From Cohaesibacter sp. (GTDB taxonomy: Bacteria; Pseudomonadota; Alphaproteobacteria; Rhizobiales; Cohaesibacteraceae), in contig JAOXSG010000102.1 of NCBI GenBank assembly GCA_025800105.1, positions 1-60,310 on the forward strand: DNA of 60,310 nt, in the 5' to 3' direction. The notes under the pieces were generated by a model. That model did no database searches and was not told the origin of the DNA. It worked only from the letters and a program-made list of their open reading frames with translations. This document shows positions 10,182 through 18,474 of the stretch, piece by piece (the first letter of the stretch is position 1; each line of letters starts with the position of its first letter). A program made the position numbers and the translations under genes.

Positions 10182-10769
10182 TCAAAAAGTCTCTTCCATC
10201 GGCAACCAGCTATGCAATATGCTGCGATCCACCCAATCATATGTGAAATAGCAACCGCCGCCTGATTTTTGATCATAACAGCGATCAATCGGCAATCCGG
10301 CCAAATGGCAATAGAGCAAGGTTCCGACCCCGCCATGCCCAACCAAGAGCACATCGCCCATACGCCCGCGCGCTTTTACTTCGCTCATAGCCAATTCGAA
10401 CGCCCCGATGATTCGCGCCTGCGCATCAATAGCCCGCTCCCAACCCATGATGGATTTATCCGGGTTGGCGAAAAACAGAGCTGCCAAATCATCAAACATT
10501 TCAGGCAAAACAAAGCCCGTTGCAGAGCGATCATTTTCCGCCATTTGTGCGCGCACAATCACGGGAATATCCAAGGCACGGCCAATGGGTGCCGCGGTTT
10601 CCAGCGCCTTTCTTTCATCACTGCAATAAATGGATTGCGTGCCAAAAAGCCAATCCTGATCCAGCAGCACCTGAAGCCGTGCTTTGCCAGTTGCATTCAG
10701 GCTCCATTGCGGCACAGGAATATAGGGCTCTATCTGAATTTGAGGATGGGTAAGATAGCGCACGAGCAT
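10182..10769 (-). CDS. Histidine phosphatase family protein (altered RHG motif)
   Basis: The 195-residue product has the phosphoglycerate mutase-like fold signatures: an N-terminal beta strand with a histidine (YLTHPQ, His8), SDERKALETA with Arg53, a glutamate near residue 79 and the C-terminal LLVGHGG (His145). The classical RHG is replaced by THP; other alphaproteobacterial members that I recall have THPE here, so it is probably a subfamily feature rather than decay. The substrate is unknown. It converges with glnA. The ATG at 10769 is the start. Confidence 0.85.
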   Translation of the reverse strand: MLVRYLTHPQIQIEPYIPVPQWSLNATGKARLQVLLDQDWLFGTQSIYCSDERKALETAAPIGRALDIPVIVRAQMAENDRSATGFVLPEMFDDLAALFFANPDKSIMGWERAIDAQARIIGAFELAMSEVKARGRMGDVLLVGHGGVGTLLYCHLAGLPIDRCYDQKSGGGCYFTYDWVDRSILHSWLPMEETF

Positions 10770-10809
10770 ACTGAACTCTTAAATCTGGAAATGACAGATA
10801 TAGACCAGT

Positions 10810-10983
10810 TTAAACGAGCAGAAAGAAAAGACCAAGCAGACAGGTAAAGAGGAGATTATAGCCAAAAGACAGGCGTGTGGGGATTGCACGATTCGCATGG
10901 GCGCGGTCAGCACGATATAAAGTGTGTTTGAGCTCAAACACATGCGCGCGCACACTCTCAATCTCCGTATCAACCTTATCCAT
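10810..10983 (-). CDS. Small putative membrane protein (57 aa)
   Basis: The frame starting at the ATG at 10983 encodes a charged, helical first half (MDKVDTEIESVRAHVFELKH) and one hydrophobic C-terminal segment (YNLLFTCLLGLFFLLV) that runs to the last residue, the layout of a tail-anchored protein. It lies 40 bases upstream of the histidine phosphatase gene on the same strand and may be co-transcribed with it. The ribosome site is weak (GGGAC). I do not recognise a family. The regular heptad-like charge pattern argues that it is a real gene, but codon analysis or homologues are needed. Confidence 0.5.
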   Translation of the reverse strand: MDKVDTEIESVRAHVFELKHTLYRADRAHANRAIPTRLSFGYNLLFTCLLGLFFLLV

Positions 10984-11423
10984 AAAAAGTCCCAAACAGC
11001 ATCGCCCCACTCAAAGCAGCAGTGTAGCGCCAAAAAAGTAAAGAAACATTAACCATATTTCTTTTCCCCATAAACAATTCATTTGGTTAGTGAGTTATTT
11101 CATATTACTTTCAATAGATAAGCGCCTTTCTTTCATCTAACAATTAAAAGCACCATCATCCAAAACCAGTCTGTTTCCTTGTCTTTCTTATGACATTTTC
11201 TCATATACGACTCCTCAACCCAAACAAAAAAGAGAGGCTGGATTTGCAGGAAAATCTCGACTTTTTGCCCAGATCCTATTGACCCAGCAAAGAGCAACAC
11301 GCCAAAGTGAGGCACATGCAATCCTGTTGATTCGAAGCATCAAGACCGATCTGTTCGATCCGGGAACAAAGTTAGTGCGGCCAAAAGACAATGAACGGCC
11401 CCAGAACAAAGCCAAGGAAATAG
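10984..11423. other. 440-bp gene-free region upstream of parE
   Basis: AT-rich spacer between the small membrane protein gene and parE, which are divergent. It must carry both promoters. It holds a TTAACCAT octamer (11049-11056), a CtrA half-site-like sequence without a second half. I saw no convincing coding frame or hairpin. Confidence 0.5.
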
Positions 11424-13496
11424 ATGTCTGCGTCCGACGATCTTTTTGCCAGTCCTGCGAGCCAGTCAGCCTCCAAGCCAGCCACCAAGACAGCAGCAGC
11501 AAAACCAGCCCCTGATGCCGACGCAACAAAACCGGCGGTTCCATCGACGCCGATACCGGAAGCCAAGGCAGATTATACCGCTGCTGATATTGAAGTTTTG
11601 GAAGGCCTGGAGCCGGTCCGCCGCCGTCCGGGCATGTATATTGGCGGCACCGATGAAAAGGCCTTGCATCACCTCTTTGCCGAAGTCATCGACAACTCCA
11701 TGGACGAGGCCGTTGCAGGCTTTGCCAACTGGATTGAGGTGGAATTAAGCGCAGATGGCACCCTGACGGTTACCGATAATGGCCGCGGTATTCCGGTTGA
11801 TCCGCATCCCAAATTCAAGGACAAATCCGCGCTGGAAGTCATTCTGACAACCTTGCATGCAGGTGGCAAGTTCGATTCAAAGGTCTATGAAACCTCTGGC
11901 GGTTTGCATGGCGTGGGCGTCTCGGTCGTCAATGCCCTCTCTGAAAGTCTGATTGTCGAAGTGGCCCGCAACAAGAAGCTTTTTAGACAGAGCTTCTCGC
12001 GCGGCATTACGCAAGGCCCGTTGGAGCATTTGGGCGATATCCATAATCGACGCGGCACAAAAGTCTCTTTCAAACCGGATCATGAGATTTTTGGCAAAAA
12101 ATTACGCTTCCGCCCGGACATCCTGATGACAATGGCCCGTTCAAAGGCCTATCTGTTTGGCGGCGTGGAAATTCGCTGGAGCTGCGCCCCGCAATTGCTT
12201 GAAAATCTGCCTGACATTCCACCAAAGGCAACCTTTCATTTCCCCGGCGGCCTGAAAGATTATCTCGCCGCATCTCTGGGTAAGCAAAATTTTGTCACAC
12301 CAGAGATTTTCGCCGGAAAAACCGAAAAAACCGGTGGCCATGGCGCAGTTGAATGGGCGGTTTGCTGGTATGCAGGCGATGGTTTTGCCAATTCCTATTG
12401 TAACACCGTGCCCACCCCGGAAGGGGGCACCCATGAAAGCGGCTTGCGCACGGCCCTGCTCCGTGGTCTGAAAAATTATGCAGAGCTGACCAATAACAAA
12501 AAGGGTGCCTTGCTCACCGCCGATGACGTGATGACCTCGGCAGGGGCTCTGCTCTCCGTTTTCATTCGCGAGCCGGAATTTGTCGGACAAACAAAAGATC
12601 GTCTGGCCACAACAGCTGCCACGCGCATTGTCGATCAGGCCGTGCGTGACCAGTTTGACCATTGGTTGACCAATGCCCCGCAACAGGCCAATCGCCTGCT
12701 GGAATGGGTGATTGATCGTGCCGAAGAGCGTCTGCGTCGCCGCAAGGAAAAAGATGTCAGCCGCAAATCTGCGGTTCGCAAATTGCGCCTGCCCGGAAAA
12801 TTGGCCGATTGCTCACAAAATGCCAAGGGCGATACCGAAATCTTCATTGTGGAGGGCGATTCTGCTGGTGGCTCTGCCAAACAGGCCCGTAACCGCTCCA
12901 CTCAGGCGGTCCTTCCATTGCGCGGCAAAATCCTCAATGTGGCCAATGCCAGCCGTGATAAACTGGCCGCCAATCAATTGCTGGCCGATCTGACGCAAGC
13001 GCTTGGCTGCGGGACGCGCAAAACATATAGCGATGACGAATTGCGCTATGACCGTGTCATCATCATGACGGATGCCGATGTGGATGGGGCCCATATTGCT
13101 TCGCTGTTGCTGACTTTTTTCCAGCGCGAAATGCCTGAGCTCATCAGAAATGGTCATCTTTATCTGGCCATTCCGCCGCTTTATCGCATCAGTCAGGGCG
13201 GCAAAACGCTCTATGCCCGTGATGATGCCCATAAAGACGAATTGATGGAAACAGAATTTACCGGTAGAGGCAAAATCGATATTGGTCGCTTTAAGGGTCT
13301 GGGGGAAATGCTGCCAGCCCAATTGAAAGAAACCACTATGGATCCATCCAAGCGCACCTTGCTAAAAGTGCAAATCATTGATAGCCAGCCGGACGAAACA
13401 AAAGATGCTGTGACGCGGCTGATGGGCAACAAGCCTGAAGCGCGCTTCCAGTTCATTCAGGAAAATGCCGAATTCGCAACGGATCTGGACATTTAG
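11424..13496 (+). CDS. parE: DNA topoisomerase IV subunit B
   Basis: ParE is the ATPase subunit of topoisomerase IV, which decatenates daughter chromosomes. The 690-residue product has the GHKL ATPase signatures (EVIDNSMDEA, DNGRGIPVDPHPK, TSGGLHGVG), the transducer domain, and a TOPRIM domain with VEGDSAGGSAKQ and the DADVDGAHI metal site. The short C-terminal region and the PVDPHPK wording favour ParE over GyrB. An Ala/Lys-rich stretch of about 45 residues precedes the conserved YTAADIEVLEGLEPVRRRPGM. The start ATG follows AAGGAA. Confidence 0.95.
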   Translation: MSASDDLFASPASQSASKPATKTAAAKPAPDADATKPAVPSTPIPEAKADYTAADIEVLEGLEPVRRRPGMYIGGTDEKALHHLFAEVIDNSMDEAVAGFANWIEVELSADGTLTVTDNGRGIPVDPHPKFKDKSALEVILTTLHAGGKFDSKVYETSGGLHGVGVSVVNALSESLIVEVARNKKLFRQSFSRGITQGPLEHLGDIHNRRGTKVSFKPDHEIFGKKLRFRPDILMTMARSKAYLFGGVEIRWSCAPQLLENLPDIPPKATFHFPGGLKDYLAASLGKQNFVTPEIFAGKTEKTGGHGAVEWAVCWYAGDGFANSYCNTVPTPEGGTHESGLRTALLRGLKNYAELTNNKKGALLTADDVMTSAGALLSVFIREPEFVGQTKDRLATTAATRIVDQAVRDQFDHWLTNAPQQANRLLEWVIDRAEERLRRRKEKDVSRKSAVRKLRLPGKLADCSQNAKGDTEIFIVEGDSAGGSAKQARNRSTQAVLPLRGKILNVANASRDKLAANQLLADLTQALGCGTRKTYSDDELRYDRVIIMTDADVDGAHIASLLLTFFQREMPELIRNGHLYLAIPPLYRISQGGKTLYARDDAHKDELMETEFTGRGKIDIGRFKGLGEMLPAQLKETTMDPSKRTLLKVQIIDSQPDETKDAVTRLMGNKPEARFQFIQENAEFATDLDI

Positions 13497-13512
13497 AAAC
13501 GCTCGATCACCC

Positions 13513-13962
13513 ATGCAGATGCCAATGACTGATGACAAGACACGCTTTGCCAAGCATCGTGCTTTGGGGTCCAGACAGGCCAAAGGGCTTGTTGTTCTTT
13601 GTCTTTTTGCGGTTTTTGTCAGCTTTTCACCGGCCCTCTCGCTTGCTGCCGATAAAAATCTGCCCCCTTATGAAAAGCAGTTGCGGCGTCTGAGCACCAT
13701 TGTCGGCGCCTTGATGCATCTTGACCCGTTATGCAATCAATCCTCTGCAAAAAGCTGGCATCAAACCATGACAGCCATCCTTGAAGCGGAAAATCCCGAT
13801 GATGTGCGCATCCGTCAGCTCGTCTATCGGTTCAATCAAAGCTACAAAACCTTTGGCGCAACCTATCAAAGCTGCAACAAGCAAGCGCGCAAAGTCACCG
13901 GCCTTTATCGCGAAGAAGCCAGCTCTATTCTCACAATTCTGCAATTAAAGCACGCGCGTTAA
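13513..13962 (+). CDS. TIGR02301 family exported protein of unknown function
   Basis: About 149 residues with an N-terminal signal peptide (hydrophobic core LVVLCLFAVFVSF, likely cleavage after LSLA-A). The mature helical domain contains the family wording PYEKQLRRLSTIVGALMHL, and later RFNQSYKTFGATYQSC. Cysteines in DPLCNQ and YQSCNK could form a disulfide in the periplasm. The family is restricted to alphaproteobacteria and its role is not known to me. It starts 17 bases after parE and is probably translated from the same transcript. Three nearby ATG codons (13513, 13519, 13525) compete and none has a strong ribosome site. Confidence 0.8.
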   Translation: MQMPMTDDKTRFAKHRALGSRQAKGLVVLCLFAVFVSFSPALSLAADKNLPPYEKQLRRLSTIVGALMHLDPLCNQSSAKSWHQTMTAILEAENPDDVRIRQLVYRFNQSYKTFGATYQSCNKQARKVTGLYREEASSILTILQLKHAR

Positions 13963-14007
13963 CCATTTTTCTTAAAACCCCACGCATAACTTTAACTTTT
14001 TCTTAAC
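13959..14007. promoter_or_regulatory. Candidate CtrA box (TTAA-N7-TTAAC) with a second TTAA pair
   Basis: TTAA (13992-13995), seven bases and TTAAC (14003-14007) match the CtrA consensus exactly. A second pair, TTAA-N9-TTAA (13959-13975), lies just upstream and overlaps the stop codon of the TIGR02301 gene. The sites are 110-150 bases before the next gene. CtrA is the cell-cycle and motility response regulator of alphaproteobacteria. Confidence 0.45.
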
Positions 14008-14114
14008 CAGACCAATCCTTTTGCGGCGCATTATGCTATTGCTGCCTCAATCAAAGGCTAAAGCCGATAGGCCCGGACAGACAGAAGCCGGCAATCATGG
14101 TTGAGGAACAGGAT

Positions 14115-14393
14115 ATGAAATTCGACGATCACAGCGCACAAGACCTTTCCCCAGAGATTGAAACTTATGAACTGGAACGTCAAAAACAGCATGTCCTGAC
14201 ATTATTGAATGACTTTTGGGACGAAGCTTCTGATGAAGGCGTTGATCAGGATCTTCTGGCCCATGCCGCCTTGTTTCAGGCCCTCTCCAGCTTTGTCATT
14301 GCCTATGGCGAGGAAGCCGTCTCGGATATGTGTAAAAATCTCTCCAACCGTGTCATGGCGGGCGATTATACATTGGGCCGGACCCTTCAATAA
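14115..14393 (+). CDS. Small conserved alphaproteobacterial protein, function unknown (92 aa)
   Basis: An acidic, helical, cytoplasmic protein with the segment YELERQKQHVLTLLNDFWDEASDEGVDQDLLAHAALFQ shown in outline by its regular Glu/Leu pattern, and no signal peptide or membrane segment. I recall similar short proteins in other Hyphomicrobiales but no assigned function. I chose the ATG at 14115 because AGGAACAGGAT lies directly upstream; an in-frame ATG at 14097 is the alternative. A consensus CtrA-type box lies 110 bases upstream, which would tie the gene to the cell cycle if real. Confidence 0.75.
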   Translation: MKFDDHSAQDLSPEIETYELERQKQHVLTLLNDFWDEASDEGVDQDLLAHAALFQALSSFVIAYGEEAVSDMCKNLSNRVMAGDYTLGRTLQ

Positions 14394-14517
14394 AAGACAC
14401 CCTGAGAAAGTCGGCAAGAAAGAGCCATTCAGAATGGGATAAAAGCATTTCCAGATTTTGATCAGAATGATAGGGTGAGCAAAACCCCGCTTCAGGTCAA
14501 AAACGGAACCGAGATCT

Positions 14518-15300
14518 ATGCTTTGCCAGCCAAGAAAACAGAGCCTTGCCGCCTTTTGCCTGATAAGTCTTTTTTTGCTGCCATCATCAGGACAGGCGGC
14601 CAGTTCGGTTACCACTGAACGCATTATCAGCCTGCCAACCTTTTCGACTTCCAGCAAAGATGCTCCGGCCAGTTTAAGCGGAGAGATCCAGGATTCGGCT
14701 GGCAGTGGCACCAGTCTGAATGGTGATCGGTTGCTCTCTCAAGAGCCGGAAGGGGCAGAAGGCCAGATTGCCCTACCGCCATCAGATCATGACTCTCCTG
14801 TCTCTCCTGTCTCTTCTGCGCCAACCATTCCCTTGCCCGAGATTCACTATGACATCACAAAGGCCCCCAAAGGCGTTCAGCGGATGCATGAGAGCCTTTT
14901 AAGTGCTGCTAAAAGTGGCGATATGGCAAAGATGCGTCAAGCAATCGAAATGAACGAGATGCCGCCAATTCTTGGTTATGAAGAGGCAGGCTCGGATCCC
15001 CTCGCCGCTTTATATGGCATGTCTGGCGACAGTGAGGGGTCAGAAATATTGGCCATCATGAGCGAAATTCTGGAAGCGGGCTATGTGATCCAGAATAAAG
15101 GCACACCGCAAGAGCTCTATCTCTGGCCCTATTTTGCCGATTATCCGCTGGCGCAGCTCACCAAATCTCAACGGGTTGAGCTGTTTCGACTGATTACTGC
15201 GGGTGATTACGCAGAAATGCAAACCCTTGGACATTATATCTTCTATCGATTGGGAATCGGACCGGATGGCACTTGGCACTATCTGACAGCCGGAGATTGA
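14518..15300 (+). CDS. Conserved exported protein, function unknown
   Basis: 260 residues with a signal peptide (hydrophobic LAAFCLISLFLL, then SSGQAAS). A low-complexity Ser/Pro/Glu linker spans roughly residues 30-110. A conserved C-terminal domain of about 150 residues begins near ITKAPKGVQRMHESLL. The C-terminal wording LYLWPYFADYPL, VELFRLITAGDY and IGPDGTWHYLTAGD looks like a family I recall from other Hyphomicrobiales, annotated only as hypothetical. Layout suggests a periplasmic domain tethered through a flexible linker. It stands alone between two plus-strand genes with gaps of about 125 and 240 bases. Confidence 0.75.
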   Translation: MLCQPRKQSLAAFCLISLFLLPSSGQAASSVTTERIISLPTFSTSSKDAPASLSGEIQDSAGSGTSLNGDRLLSQEPEGAEGQIALPPSDHDSPVSPVSSAPTIPLPEIHYDITKAPKGVQRMHESLLSAAKSGDMAKMRQAIEMNEMPPILGYEEAGSDPLAALYGMSGDSEGSEILAIMSEILEAGYVIQNKGTPQELYLWPYFADYPLAQLTKSQRVELFRLITAGDYAEMQTLGHYIFYRLGIGPDGTWHYLTAGD

Positions 15301-15438
15301 GCCAACCAAGCGCCCTGCCGATTTTGAGTAAAGAGCAACCTCCCATTCGCTCTGGCTATATCGCTTTGGTCGAGATTGGGGAAAAGACCGCGAAAAGGGT
15401 AAAAAAAGGGCCAAATAAACCCTATTTGGCGCATTTGA

Positions 15439-15466
15439 TTGACAAATCCGATTAAAATCGTATGGT
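15439..15466 (+). promoter_or_regulatory. Candidate sigma-70 promoter of the DEAD-box helicase
   Basis: TTGACA (15439-15444), a 16-base spacer and TATGGT (15461-15466). Transcription would begin near 15473 and leave a leader of roughly 65 bases. Confidence 0.45.
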
Positions 15467-15539
15467 TCGCCCACATTTCCGGCAAACAGAGCGCTTTGAT
15501 AGATATAAAGCCCTCAGCAACATATGGTTCCATCATCGG

Positions 15540-17042
15540 ATGAAATTTTCGGATTTAGGTCTGAGTTCAAAAGTCCTCGCAGCAGTTGAAGCAGCAGGCT
15601 ATGAAACTCCCACTCCCATTCAAGCCCAAGCCATTCCGCATGTCCTTTCGAAAAAGGATGTTCTTGGCGTTGCTCAAACCGGAACAGGCAAAACAGCCTC
15701 TTTCACTTTGCCTATGCTGTCTTTGCTGGAAAGCGGACGCCCGCGGGCTCGTATGCCACGCACGCTTATTCTGGAACCAACACGAGAATTGGCTGCTCAG
15801 GTTGAACAGAGTTTTGAAGTCTATGGCCAAAATCATCGCCTGACGGTTGCCCTTTTGATTGGCGGCGTTTCCTTTGCTGATCAAATCAAGAAGCTGGATC
15901 GCGGGGCGGATGTGCTGATTGCGACGCCGGGTCGCCTGCTTGATCATTTCGAGCGCGGCAAATTGTTGCTCAATGGCGTTGATACCTTCATTGTCGATGA
16001 AGCCGACCGTATGCTGGATATGGGCTTCATTCCTGATATTGAGCGGATCTGCAAATTGCTGCCGCCATCGCGCCAAACTGTCTTCTTCTCGGCGACAATG
16101 CCATCAGAAATTCAGTCACTGGCCGATCAATTCCTGCGCAATCCAGAACGCATAGAAGTGGCTCCCCCCTCTTCTACCGCCAAAACCATTACCCAAGGCA
16201 TCGTGGCCTCCGGTTCTAAGCCATGGGAAAAGCGGGCCATTTTGCGCGATTTGATCAACAATGCACAAGATCTGCAAAATGCTATCATTTTCTGCAATAG
16301 AAAACGCGATGTTGCGACCCTGTTCCGTTCACTGAACAAACATGGGTTCAATGCCGGTGCCTTGCATGGCGATATGGACCAGACATCGCGCATGGCAACG
16401 CTTGATAGCTTTAAATCTGGCGAGTTGAATATTCTGGTTGCCAGTGATGTTGCGGCACGCGGACTGGATATTCCAAGCGTCAGTCATGTTTTCAATTTCG
16501 ATCTGCCCACCCATGCCGAAGATTATGTCCATCGCATTGGCAGAACAGGTCGTGCAGGCAGAGAAGGTGTTGCCCTGTCCATTGCCACCCGCAGTGACAG
16601 CAAATATCTCGATGCCATTGAAAAACTGATCAATGAGAAAATCAGCTGGCATGGCGATAGCTCTTTCAGCGCACAATCAGATGATGAGGAAGAAGACGGC
16701 AAGTCCCGTCGTGGCTCTCGCAATTCCAAACGCGGACGTGGCAACAAAAAAGACAAAGTTGCCAAAGACAGACGCGACAAGAAAGAGAATGACGAGACGC
16801 CGGATCAGAAGGAAGAGCGCAAGCCGCGCGGTCGCAGAGACCGTCAGGATCGCACCAATGATCAGTTCGAGGCCCCCGCGCGTCCCCGCCCCCCACAACA
16901 ACATCGTGGCAACCGTCGGGGCCGGGATAGAGATGACAAGCAGGTCATCGGCATGGGCGATCATGTGCCTGCCTTTATGCTGGCCCCAATCAGGCCACCA
17001 AAACGCAAGGGCAAGAAGGTCCAGAGCGAAACAGCTGAATGA
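15540..17042 (+). CDS. rhlE: DEAD-box ATP-dependent RNA helicase, RhlE type
   Basis: An RNA helicase likely used in ribosome assembly or RNA turnover, often cold-induced. Two RecA domains are present: Q motif (TPTPIQAQAI), motif I AQTGTGKT (45-52), DEAD box (153-156), SAT, and motif VI HRIGRTGRAGR. The C-terminal 120 residues are a disordered Arg/Lys/Asp-rich tail (KRGRGNKKDK, GRRDRQDR) that should bind RNA and may reach the RNase E degradosome. The length is 500 residues from the ATG at 15540 (MKFSDLGLSS). An upstream in-frame start would add 26 residues unlike the family. A strong terminator follows. Confidence 0.9.
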   Translation: MKFSDLGLSSKVLAAVEAAGYETPTPIQAQAIPHVLSKKDVLGVAQTGTGKTASFTLPMLSLLESGRPRARMPRTLILEPTRELAAQVEQSFEVYGQNHRLTVALLIGGVSFADQIKKLDRGADVLIATPGRLLDHFERGKLLLNGVDTFIVDEADRMLDMGFIPDIERICKLLPPSRQTVFFSATMPSEIQSLADQFLRNPERIEVAPPSSTAKTITQGIVASGSKPWEKRAILRDLINNAQDLQNAIIFCNRKRDVATLFRSLNKHGFNAGALHGDMDQTSRMATLDSFKSGELNILVASDVAARGLDIPSVSHVFNFDLPTHAEDYVHRIGRTGRAGREGVALSIATRSDSKYLDAIEKLINEKISWHGDSSFSAQSDDEEEDGKSRRGSRNSKRGRGNKKDKVAKDRRDKKENDETPDQKEERKPRGRRDRQDRTNDQFEAPARPRPPQQHRGNRRGRDRDDKQVIGMGDHVPAFMLAPIRPPKRKGKKVQSETAE

Positions 17043-17043
17043 T

Positions 17044-17071
17044 AAAAACCCGGCGCAAGGCCGGGTTTTTT
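17044..17071 (+). terminator. Rho-independent terminator of the helicase gene
   Basis: AAAAACCCGGC (17044-17054), a GCAAG loop and GCCGGGTTTTT (17060-17070) plus one more T. It begins two bases after the stop codon. Confidence 0.9.
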
Positions 17072-17227
17072 AGTCCCGCAAACAGGGGCATTCAATAAAA
17101 ACATGAGTGGTGTCAGATTGTTGCATTCTCGACAGCCTCAAAATATTTCAAGACACAACCCTGCATAGGAAATTTTCACAATCACCCTTTGAGAAATAAT
17201 GGTTTTTATGAATCAAAGAGAGAACAT

Positions 17228-17242
17228 TTAACGTCGTCTTAA
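17228..17242. promoter_or_regulatory. Candidate CtrA box upstream of the diguanylate cyclase
   Basis: TTAA (17228-17231), seven bases (CGTCGTC) and TTAA (17239-17242), 78 bases before the start codon of the GGDEF gene. The usual final C of TTAAC is A here. Confidence 0.45.
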
Positions 17243-17319
17243 AGGTTGGAACCTTACTCTATCGCCCAAATAGGGGATGATAATGAGGGATCACGCTTTT
17301 ATAAGCGTGGTGAAACCAT

Positions 17320-18378
17320 ATGGACAACGCAGACTTCAAGCGCACCTACATATATGGCGAATCGGCTCTGGGTAATCTCAAGAAAAACCAAACCCCGGCC
17401 TATCCGCGTAATTATGAAATCTGGTACACCTATGCAGCAGGCTTTAACCGGGGTCTGAACAAAGCAATCAATGATATTCTGCGCAGTCAGGGCAAAATCT
17501 CCCCTCAGGAACTCGATAATATTTATAACGAGCATTTGTCGCCAAGTCGCTTAAGTGATCGGGTTGATGAAGTTGGCAGCCAGATCTCCAAAGAATTGCG
17601 CTCCATTGTTCGCGAAGTTGAAGATTATGTCTCAACCGCCGCAAATTATGGCAATTCCCTTGTTGGCGCTTCAAAAGATCTGTCCAAAACAGAAGACCGT
17701 CAGGTCATCCGGGATATTGTCGCGCAGCTCATCGCCGAAACCAAAGATGTTGAATCGCAAAATCGCGCCTTAAGTGAACAGCTTGCCGCCTCGCAGGCCC
17801 AAGTGCTGGAACTGCGCGAAAGCCTTGATACGATCCGTTATGAATCCCTGACCGACGATCTGACAACATTGGCCAATAGAAAGCATTTTGATCGTTCTAT
17901 CGAAAATGCTCTGGCAGAAGCCTCAGAATCAGGTGAGCCAATCTCCCTTCTGATGACAGATATTGATCATTTCAAACAGTTCAACGATACATTCGGCCAC
18001 CAAACAGGCGATCAGGTTCTGCGTCTTGTTGCCTTGGCCGTTAAGCAAAATGTCAAGGGGCAGGATATTCCATGCCGTTATGGCGGGGAAGAGTTTGGCG
18101 TTATCCTGCCAAGAACCAATTTGCGCCAGGCTGTCTCTGTGGCAGAAAGCATTCGCAAGGCGGTGATGGCAAAAGAATTGATCAAACGCTCAACAGGCGA
18201 AAATCTGGGCCGCATCACCATTTCCATCGGTGCTTCAACCTACAAACCGGGTGACACACCTCAAAGCATGATTGAGCGCGCTGATAAATGCCTCTATGCC
18301 GCCAAGCGTGGTGGCCGCAATCTGGTGAAAGCGGAAACAGACCCGGATATTGAGCAATCAAGCAGCGATGTCGCATAA
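17320..18378 (+). CDS. Diguanylate cyclase (GGDEF domain) with a helical N-terminal region
   Basis: The C-terminal GGDEF domain (about residues 172-340) should make cyclic di-GMP from GTP. The active-site loop is GGEEF (255-259), with DIDHFKQFND for metal binding. The allosteric inhibition site RxxD is KGQD (246-249), so product inhibition may be altered. The N-terminal 150 residues have no membrane segment or REC domain; they include RNYEIWYTYAAGFN and a helical region that turns into a coiled coil (residues 130-170). The wording suggests a dimerising sensor module that I do not recognise. A CtrA-type box lies upstream. The gene stands alone, facing the suf operon, with a shared terminator. 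Confidence 0.92.
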   Translation: MDNADFKRTYIYGESALGNLKKNQTPAYPRNYEIWYTYAAGFNRGLNKAINDILRSQGKISPQELDNIYNEHLSPSRLSDRVDEVGSQISKELRSIVREVEDYVSTAANYGNSLVGASKDLSKTEDRQVIRDIVAQLIAETKDVESQNRALSEQLAASQAQVLELRESLDTIRYESLTDDLTTLANRKHFDRSIENALAEASESGEPISLLMTDIDHFKQFNDTFGHQTGDQVLRLVALAVKQNVKGQDIPCRYGGEEFGVILPRTNLRQAVSVAESIRKAVMAKELIKRSTGENLGRITISIGASTYKPGDTPQSMIERADKCLYAAKRGGRNLVKAETDPDIEQSSSDVA

Positions 18379-18422
18379 GATGCGAGCCTTTATGGCTGAT
18401 AGGCTTATAAAAATTTTCCAAT

Positions 18423-18451
18423 AAAAAAGCGGCTCAAAAGGCCGCTTTTTT
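18423..18451. terminator. Bidirectional terminator between the GGDEF gene and sufA
   Basis: AAAAAAGCGGC (18423-18433) and GCCGCTTTTTT (18441-18451) form a perfect 11-bp stem with A and T runs on both sides, between convergent genes. Confidence 0.9.
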
Positions 18452-18474
18452 ATTGGAAACAAGAATAAGACAGA

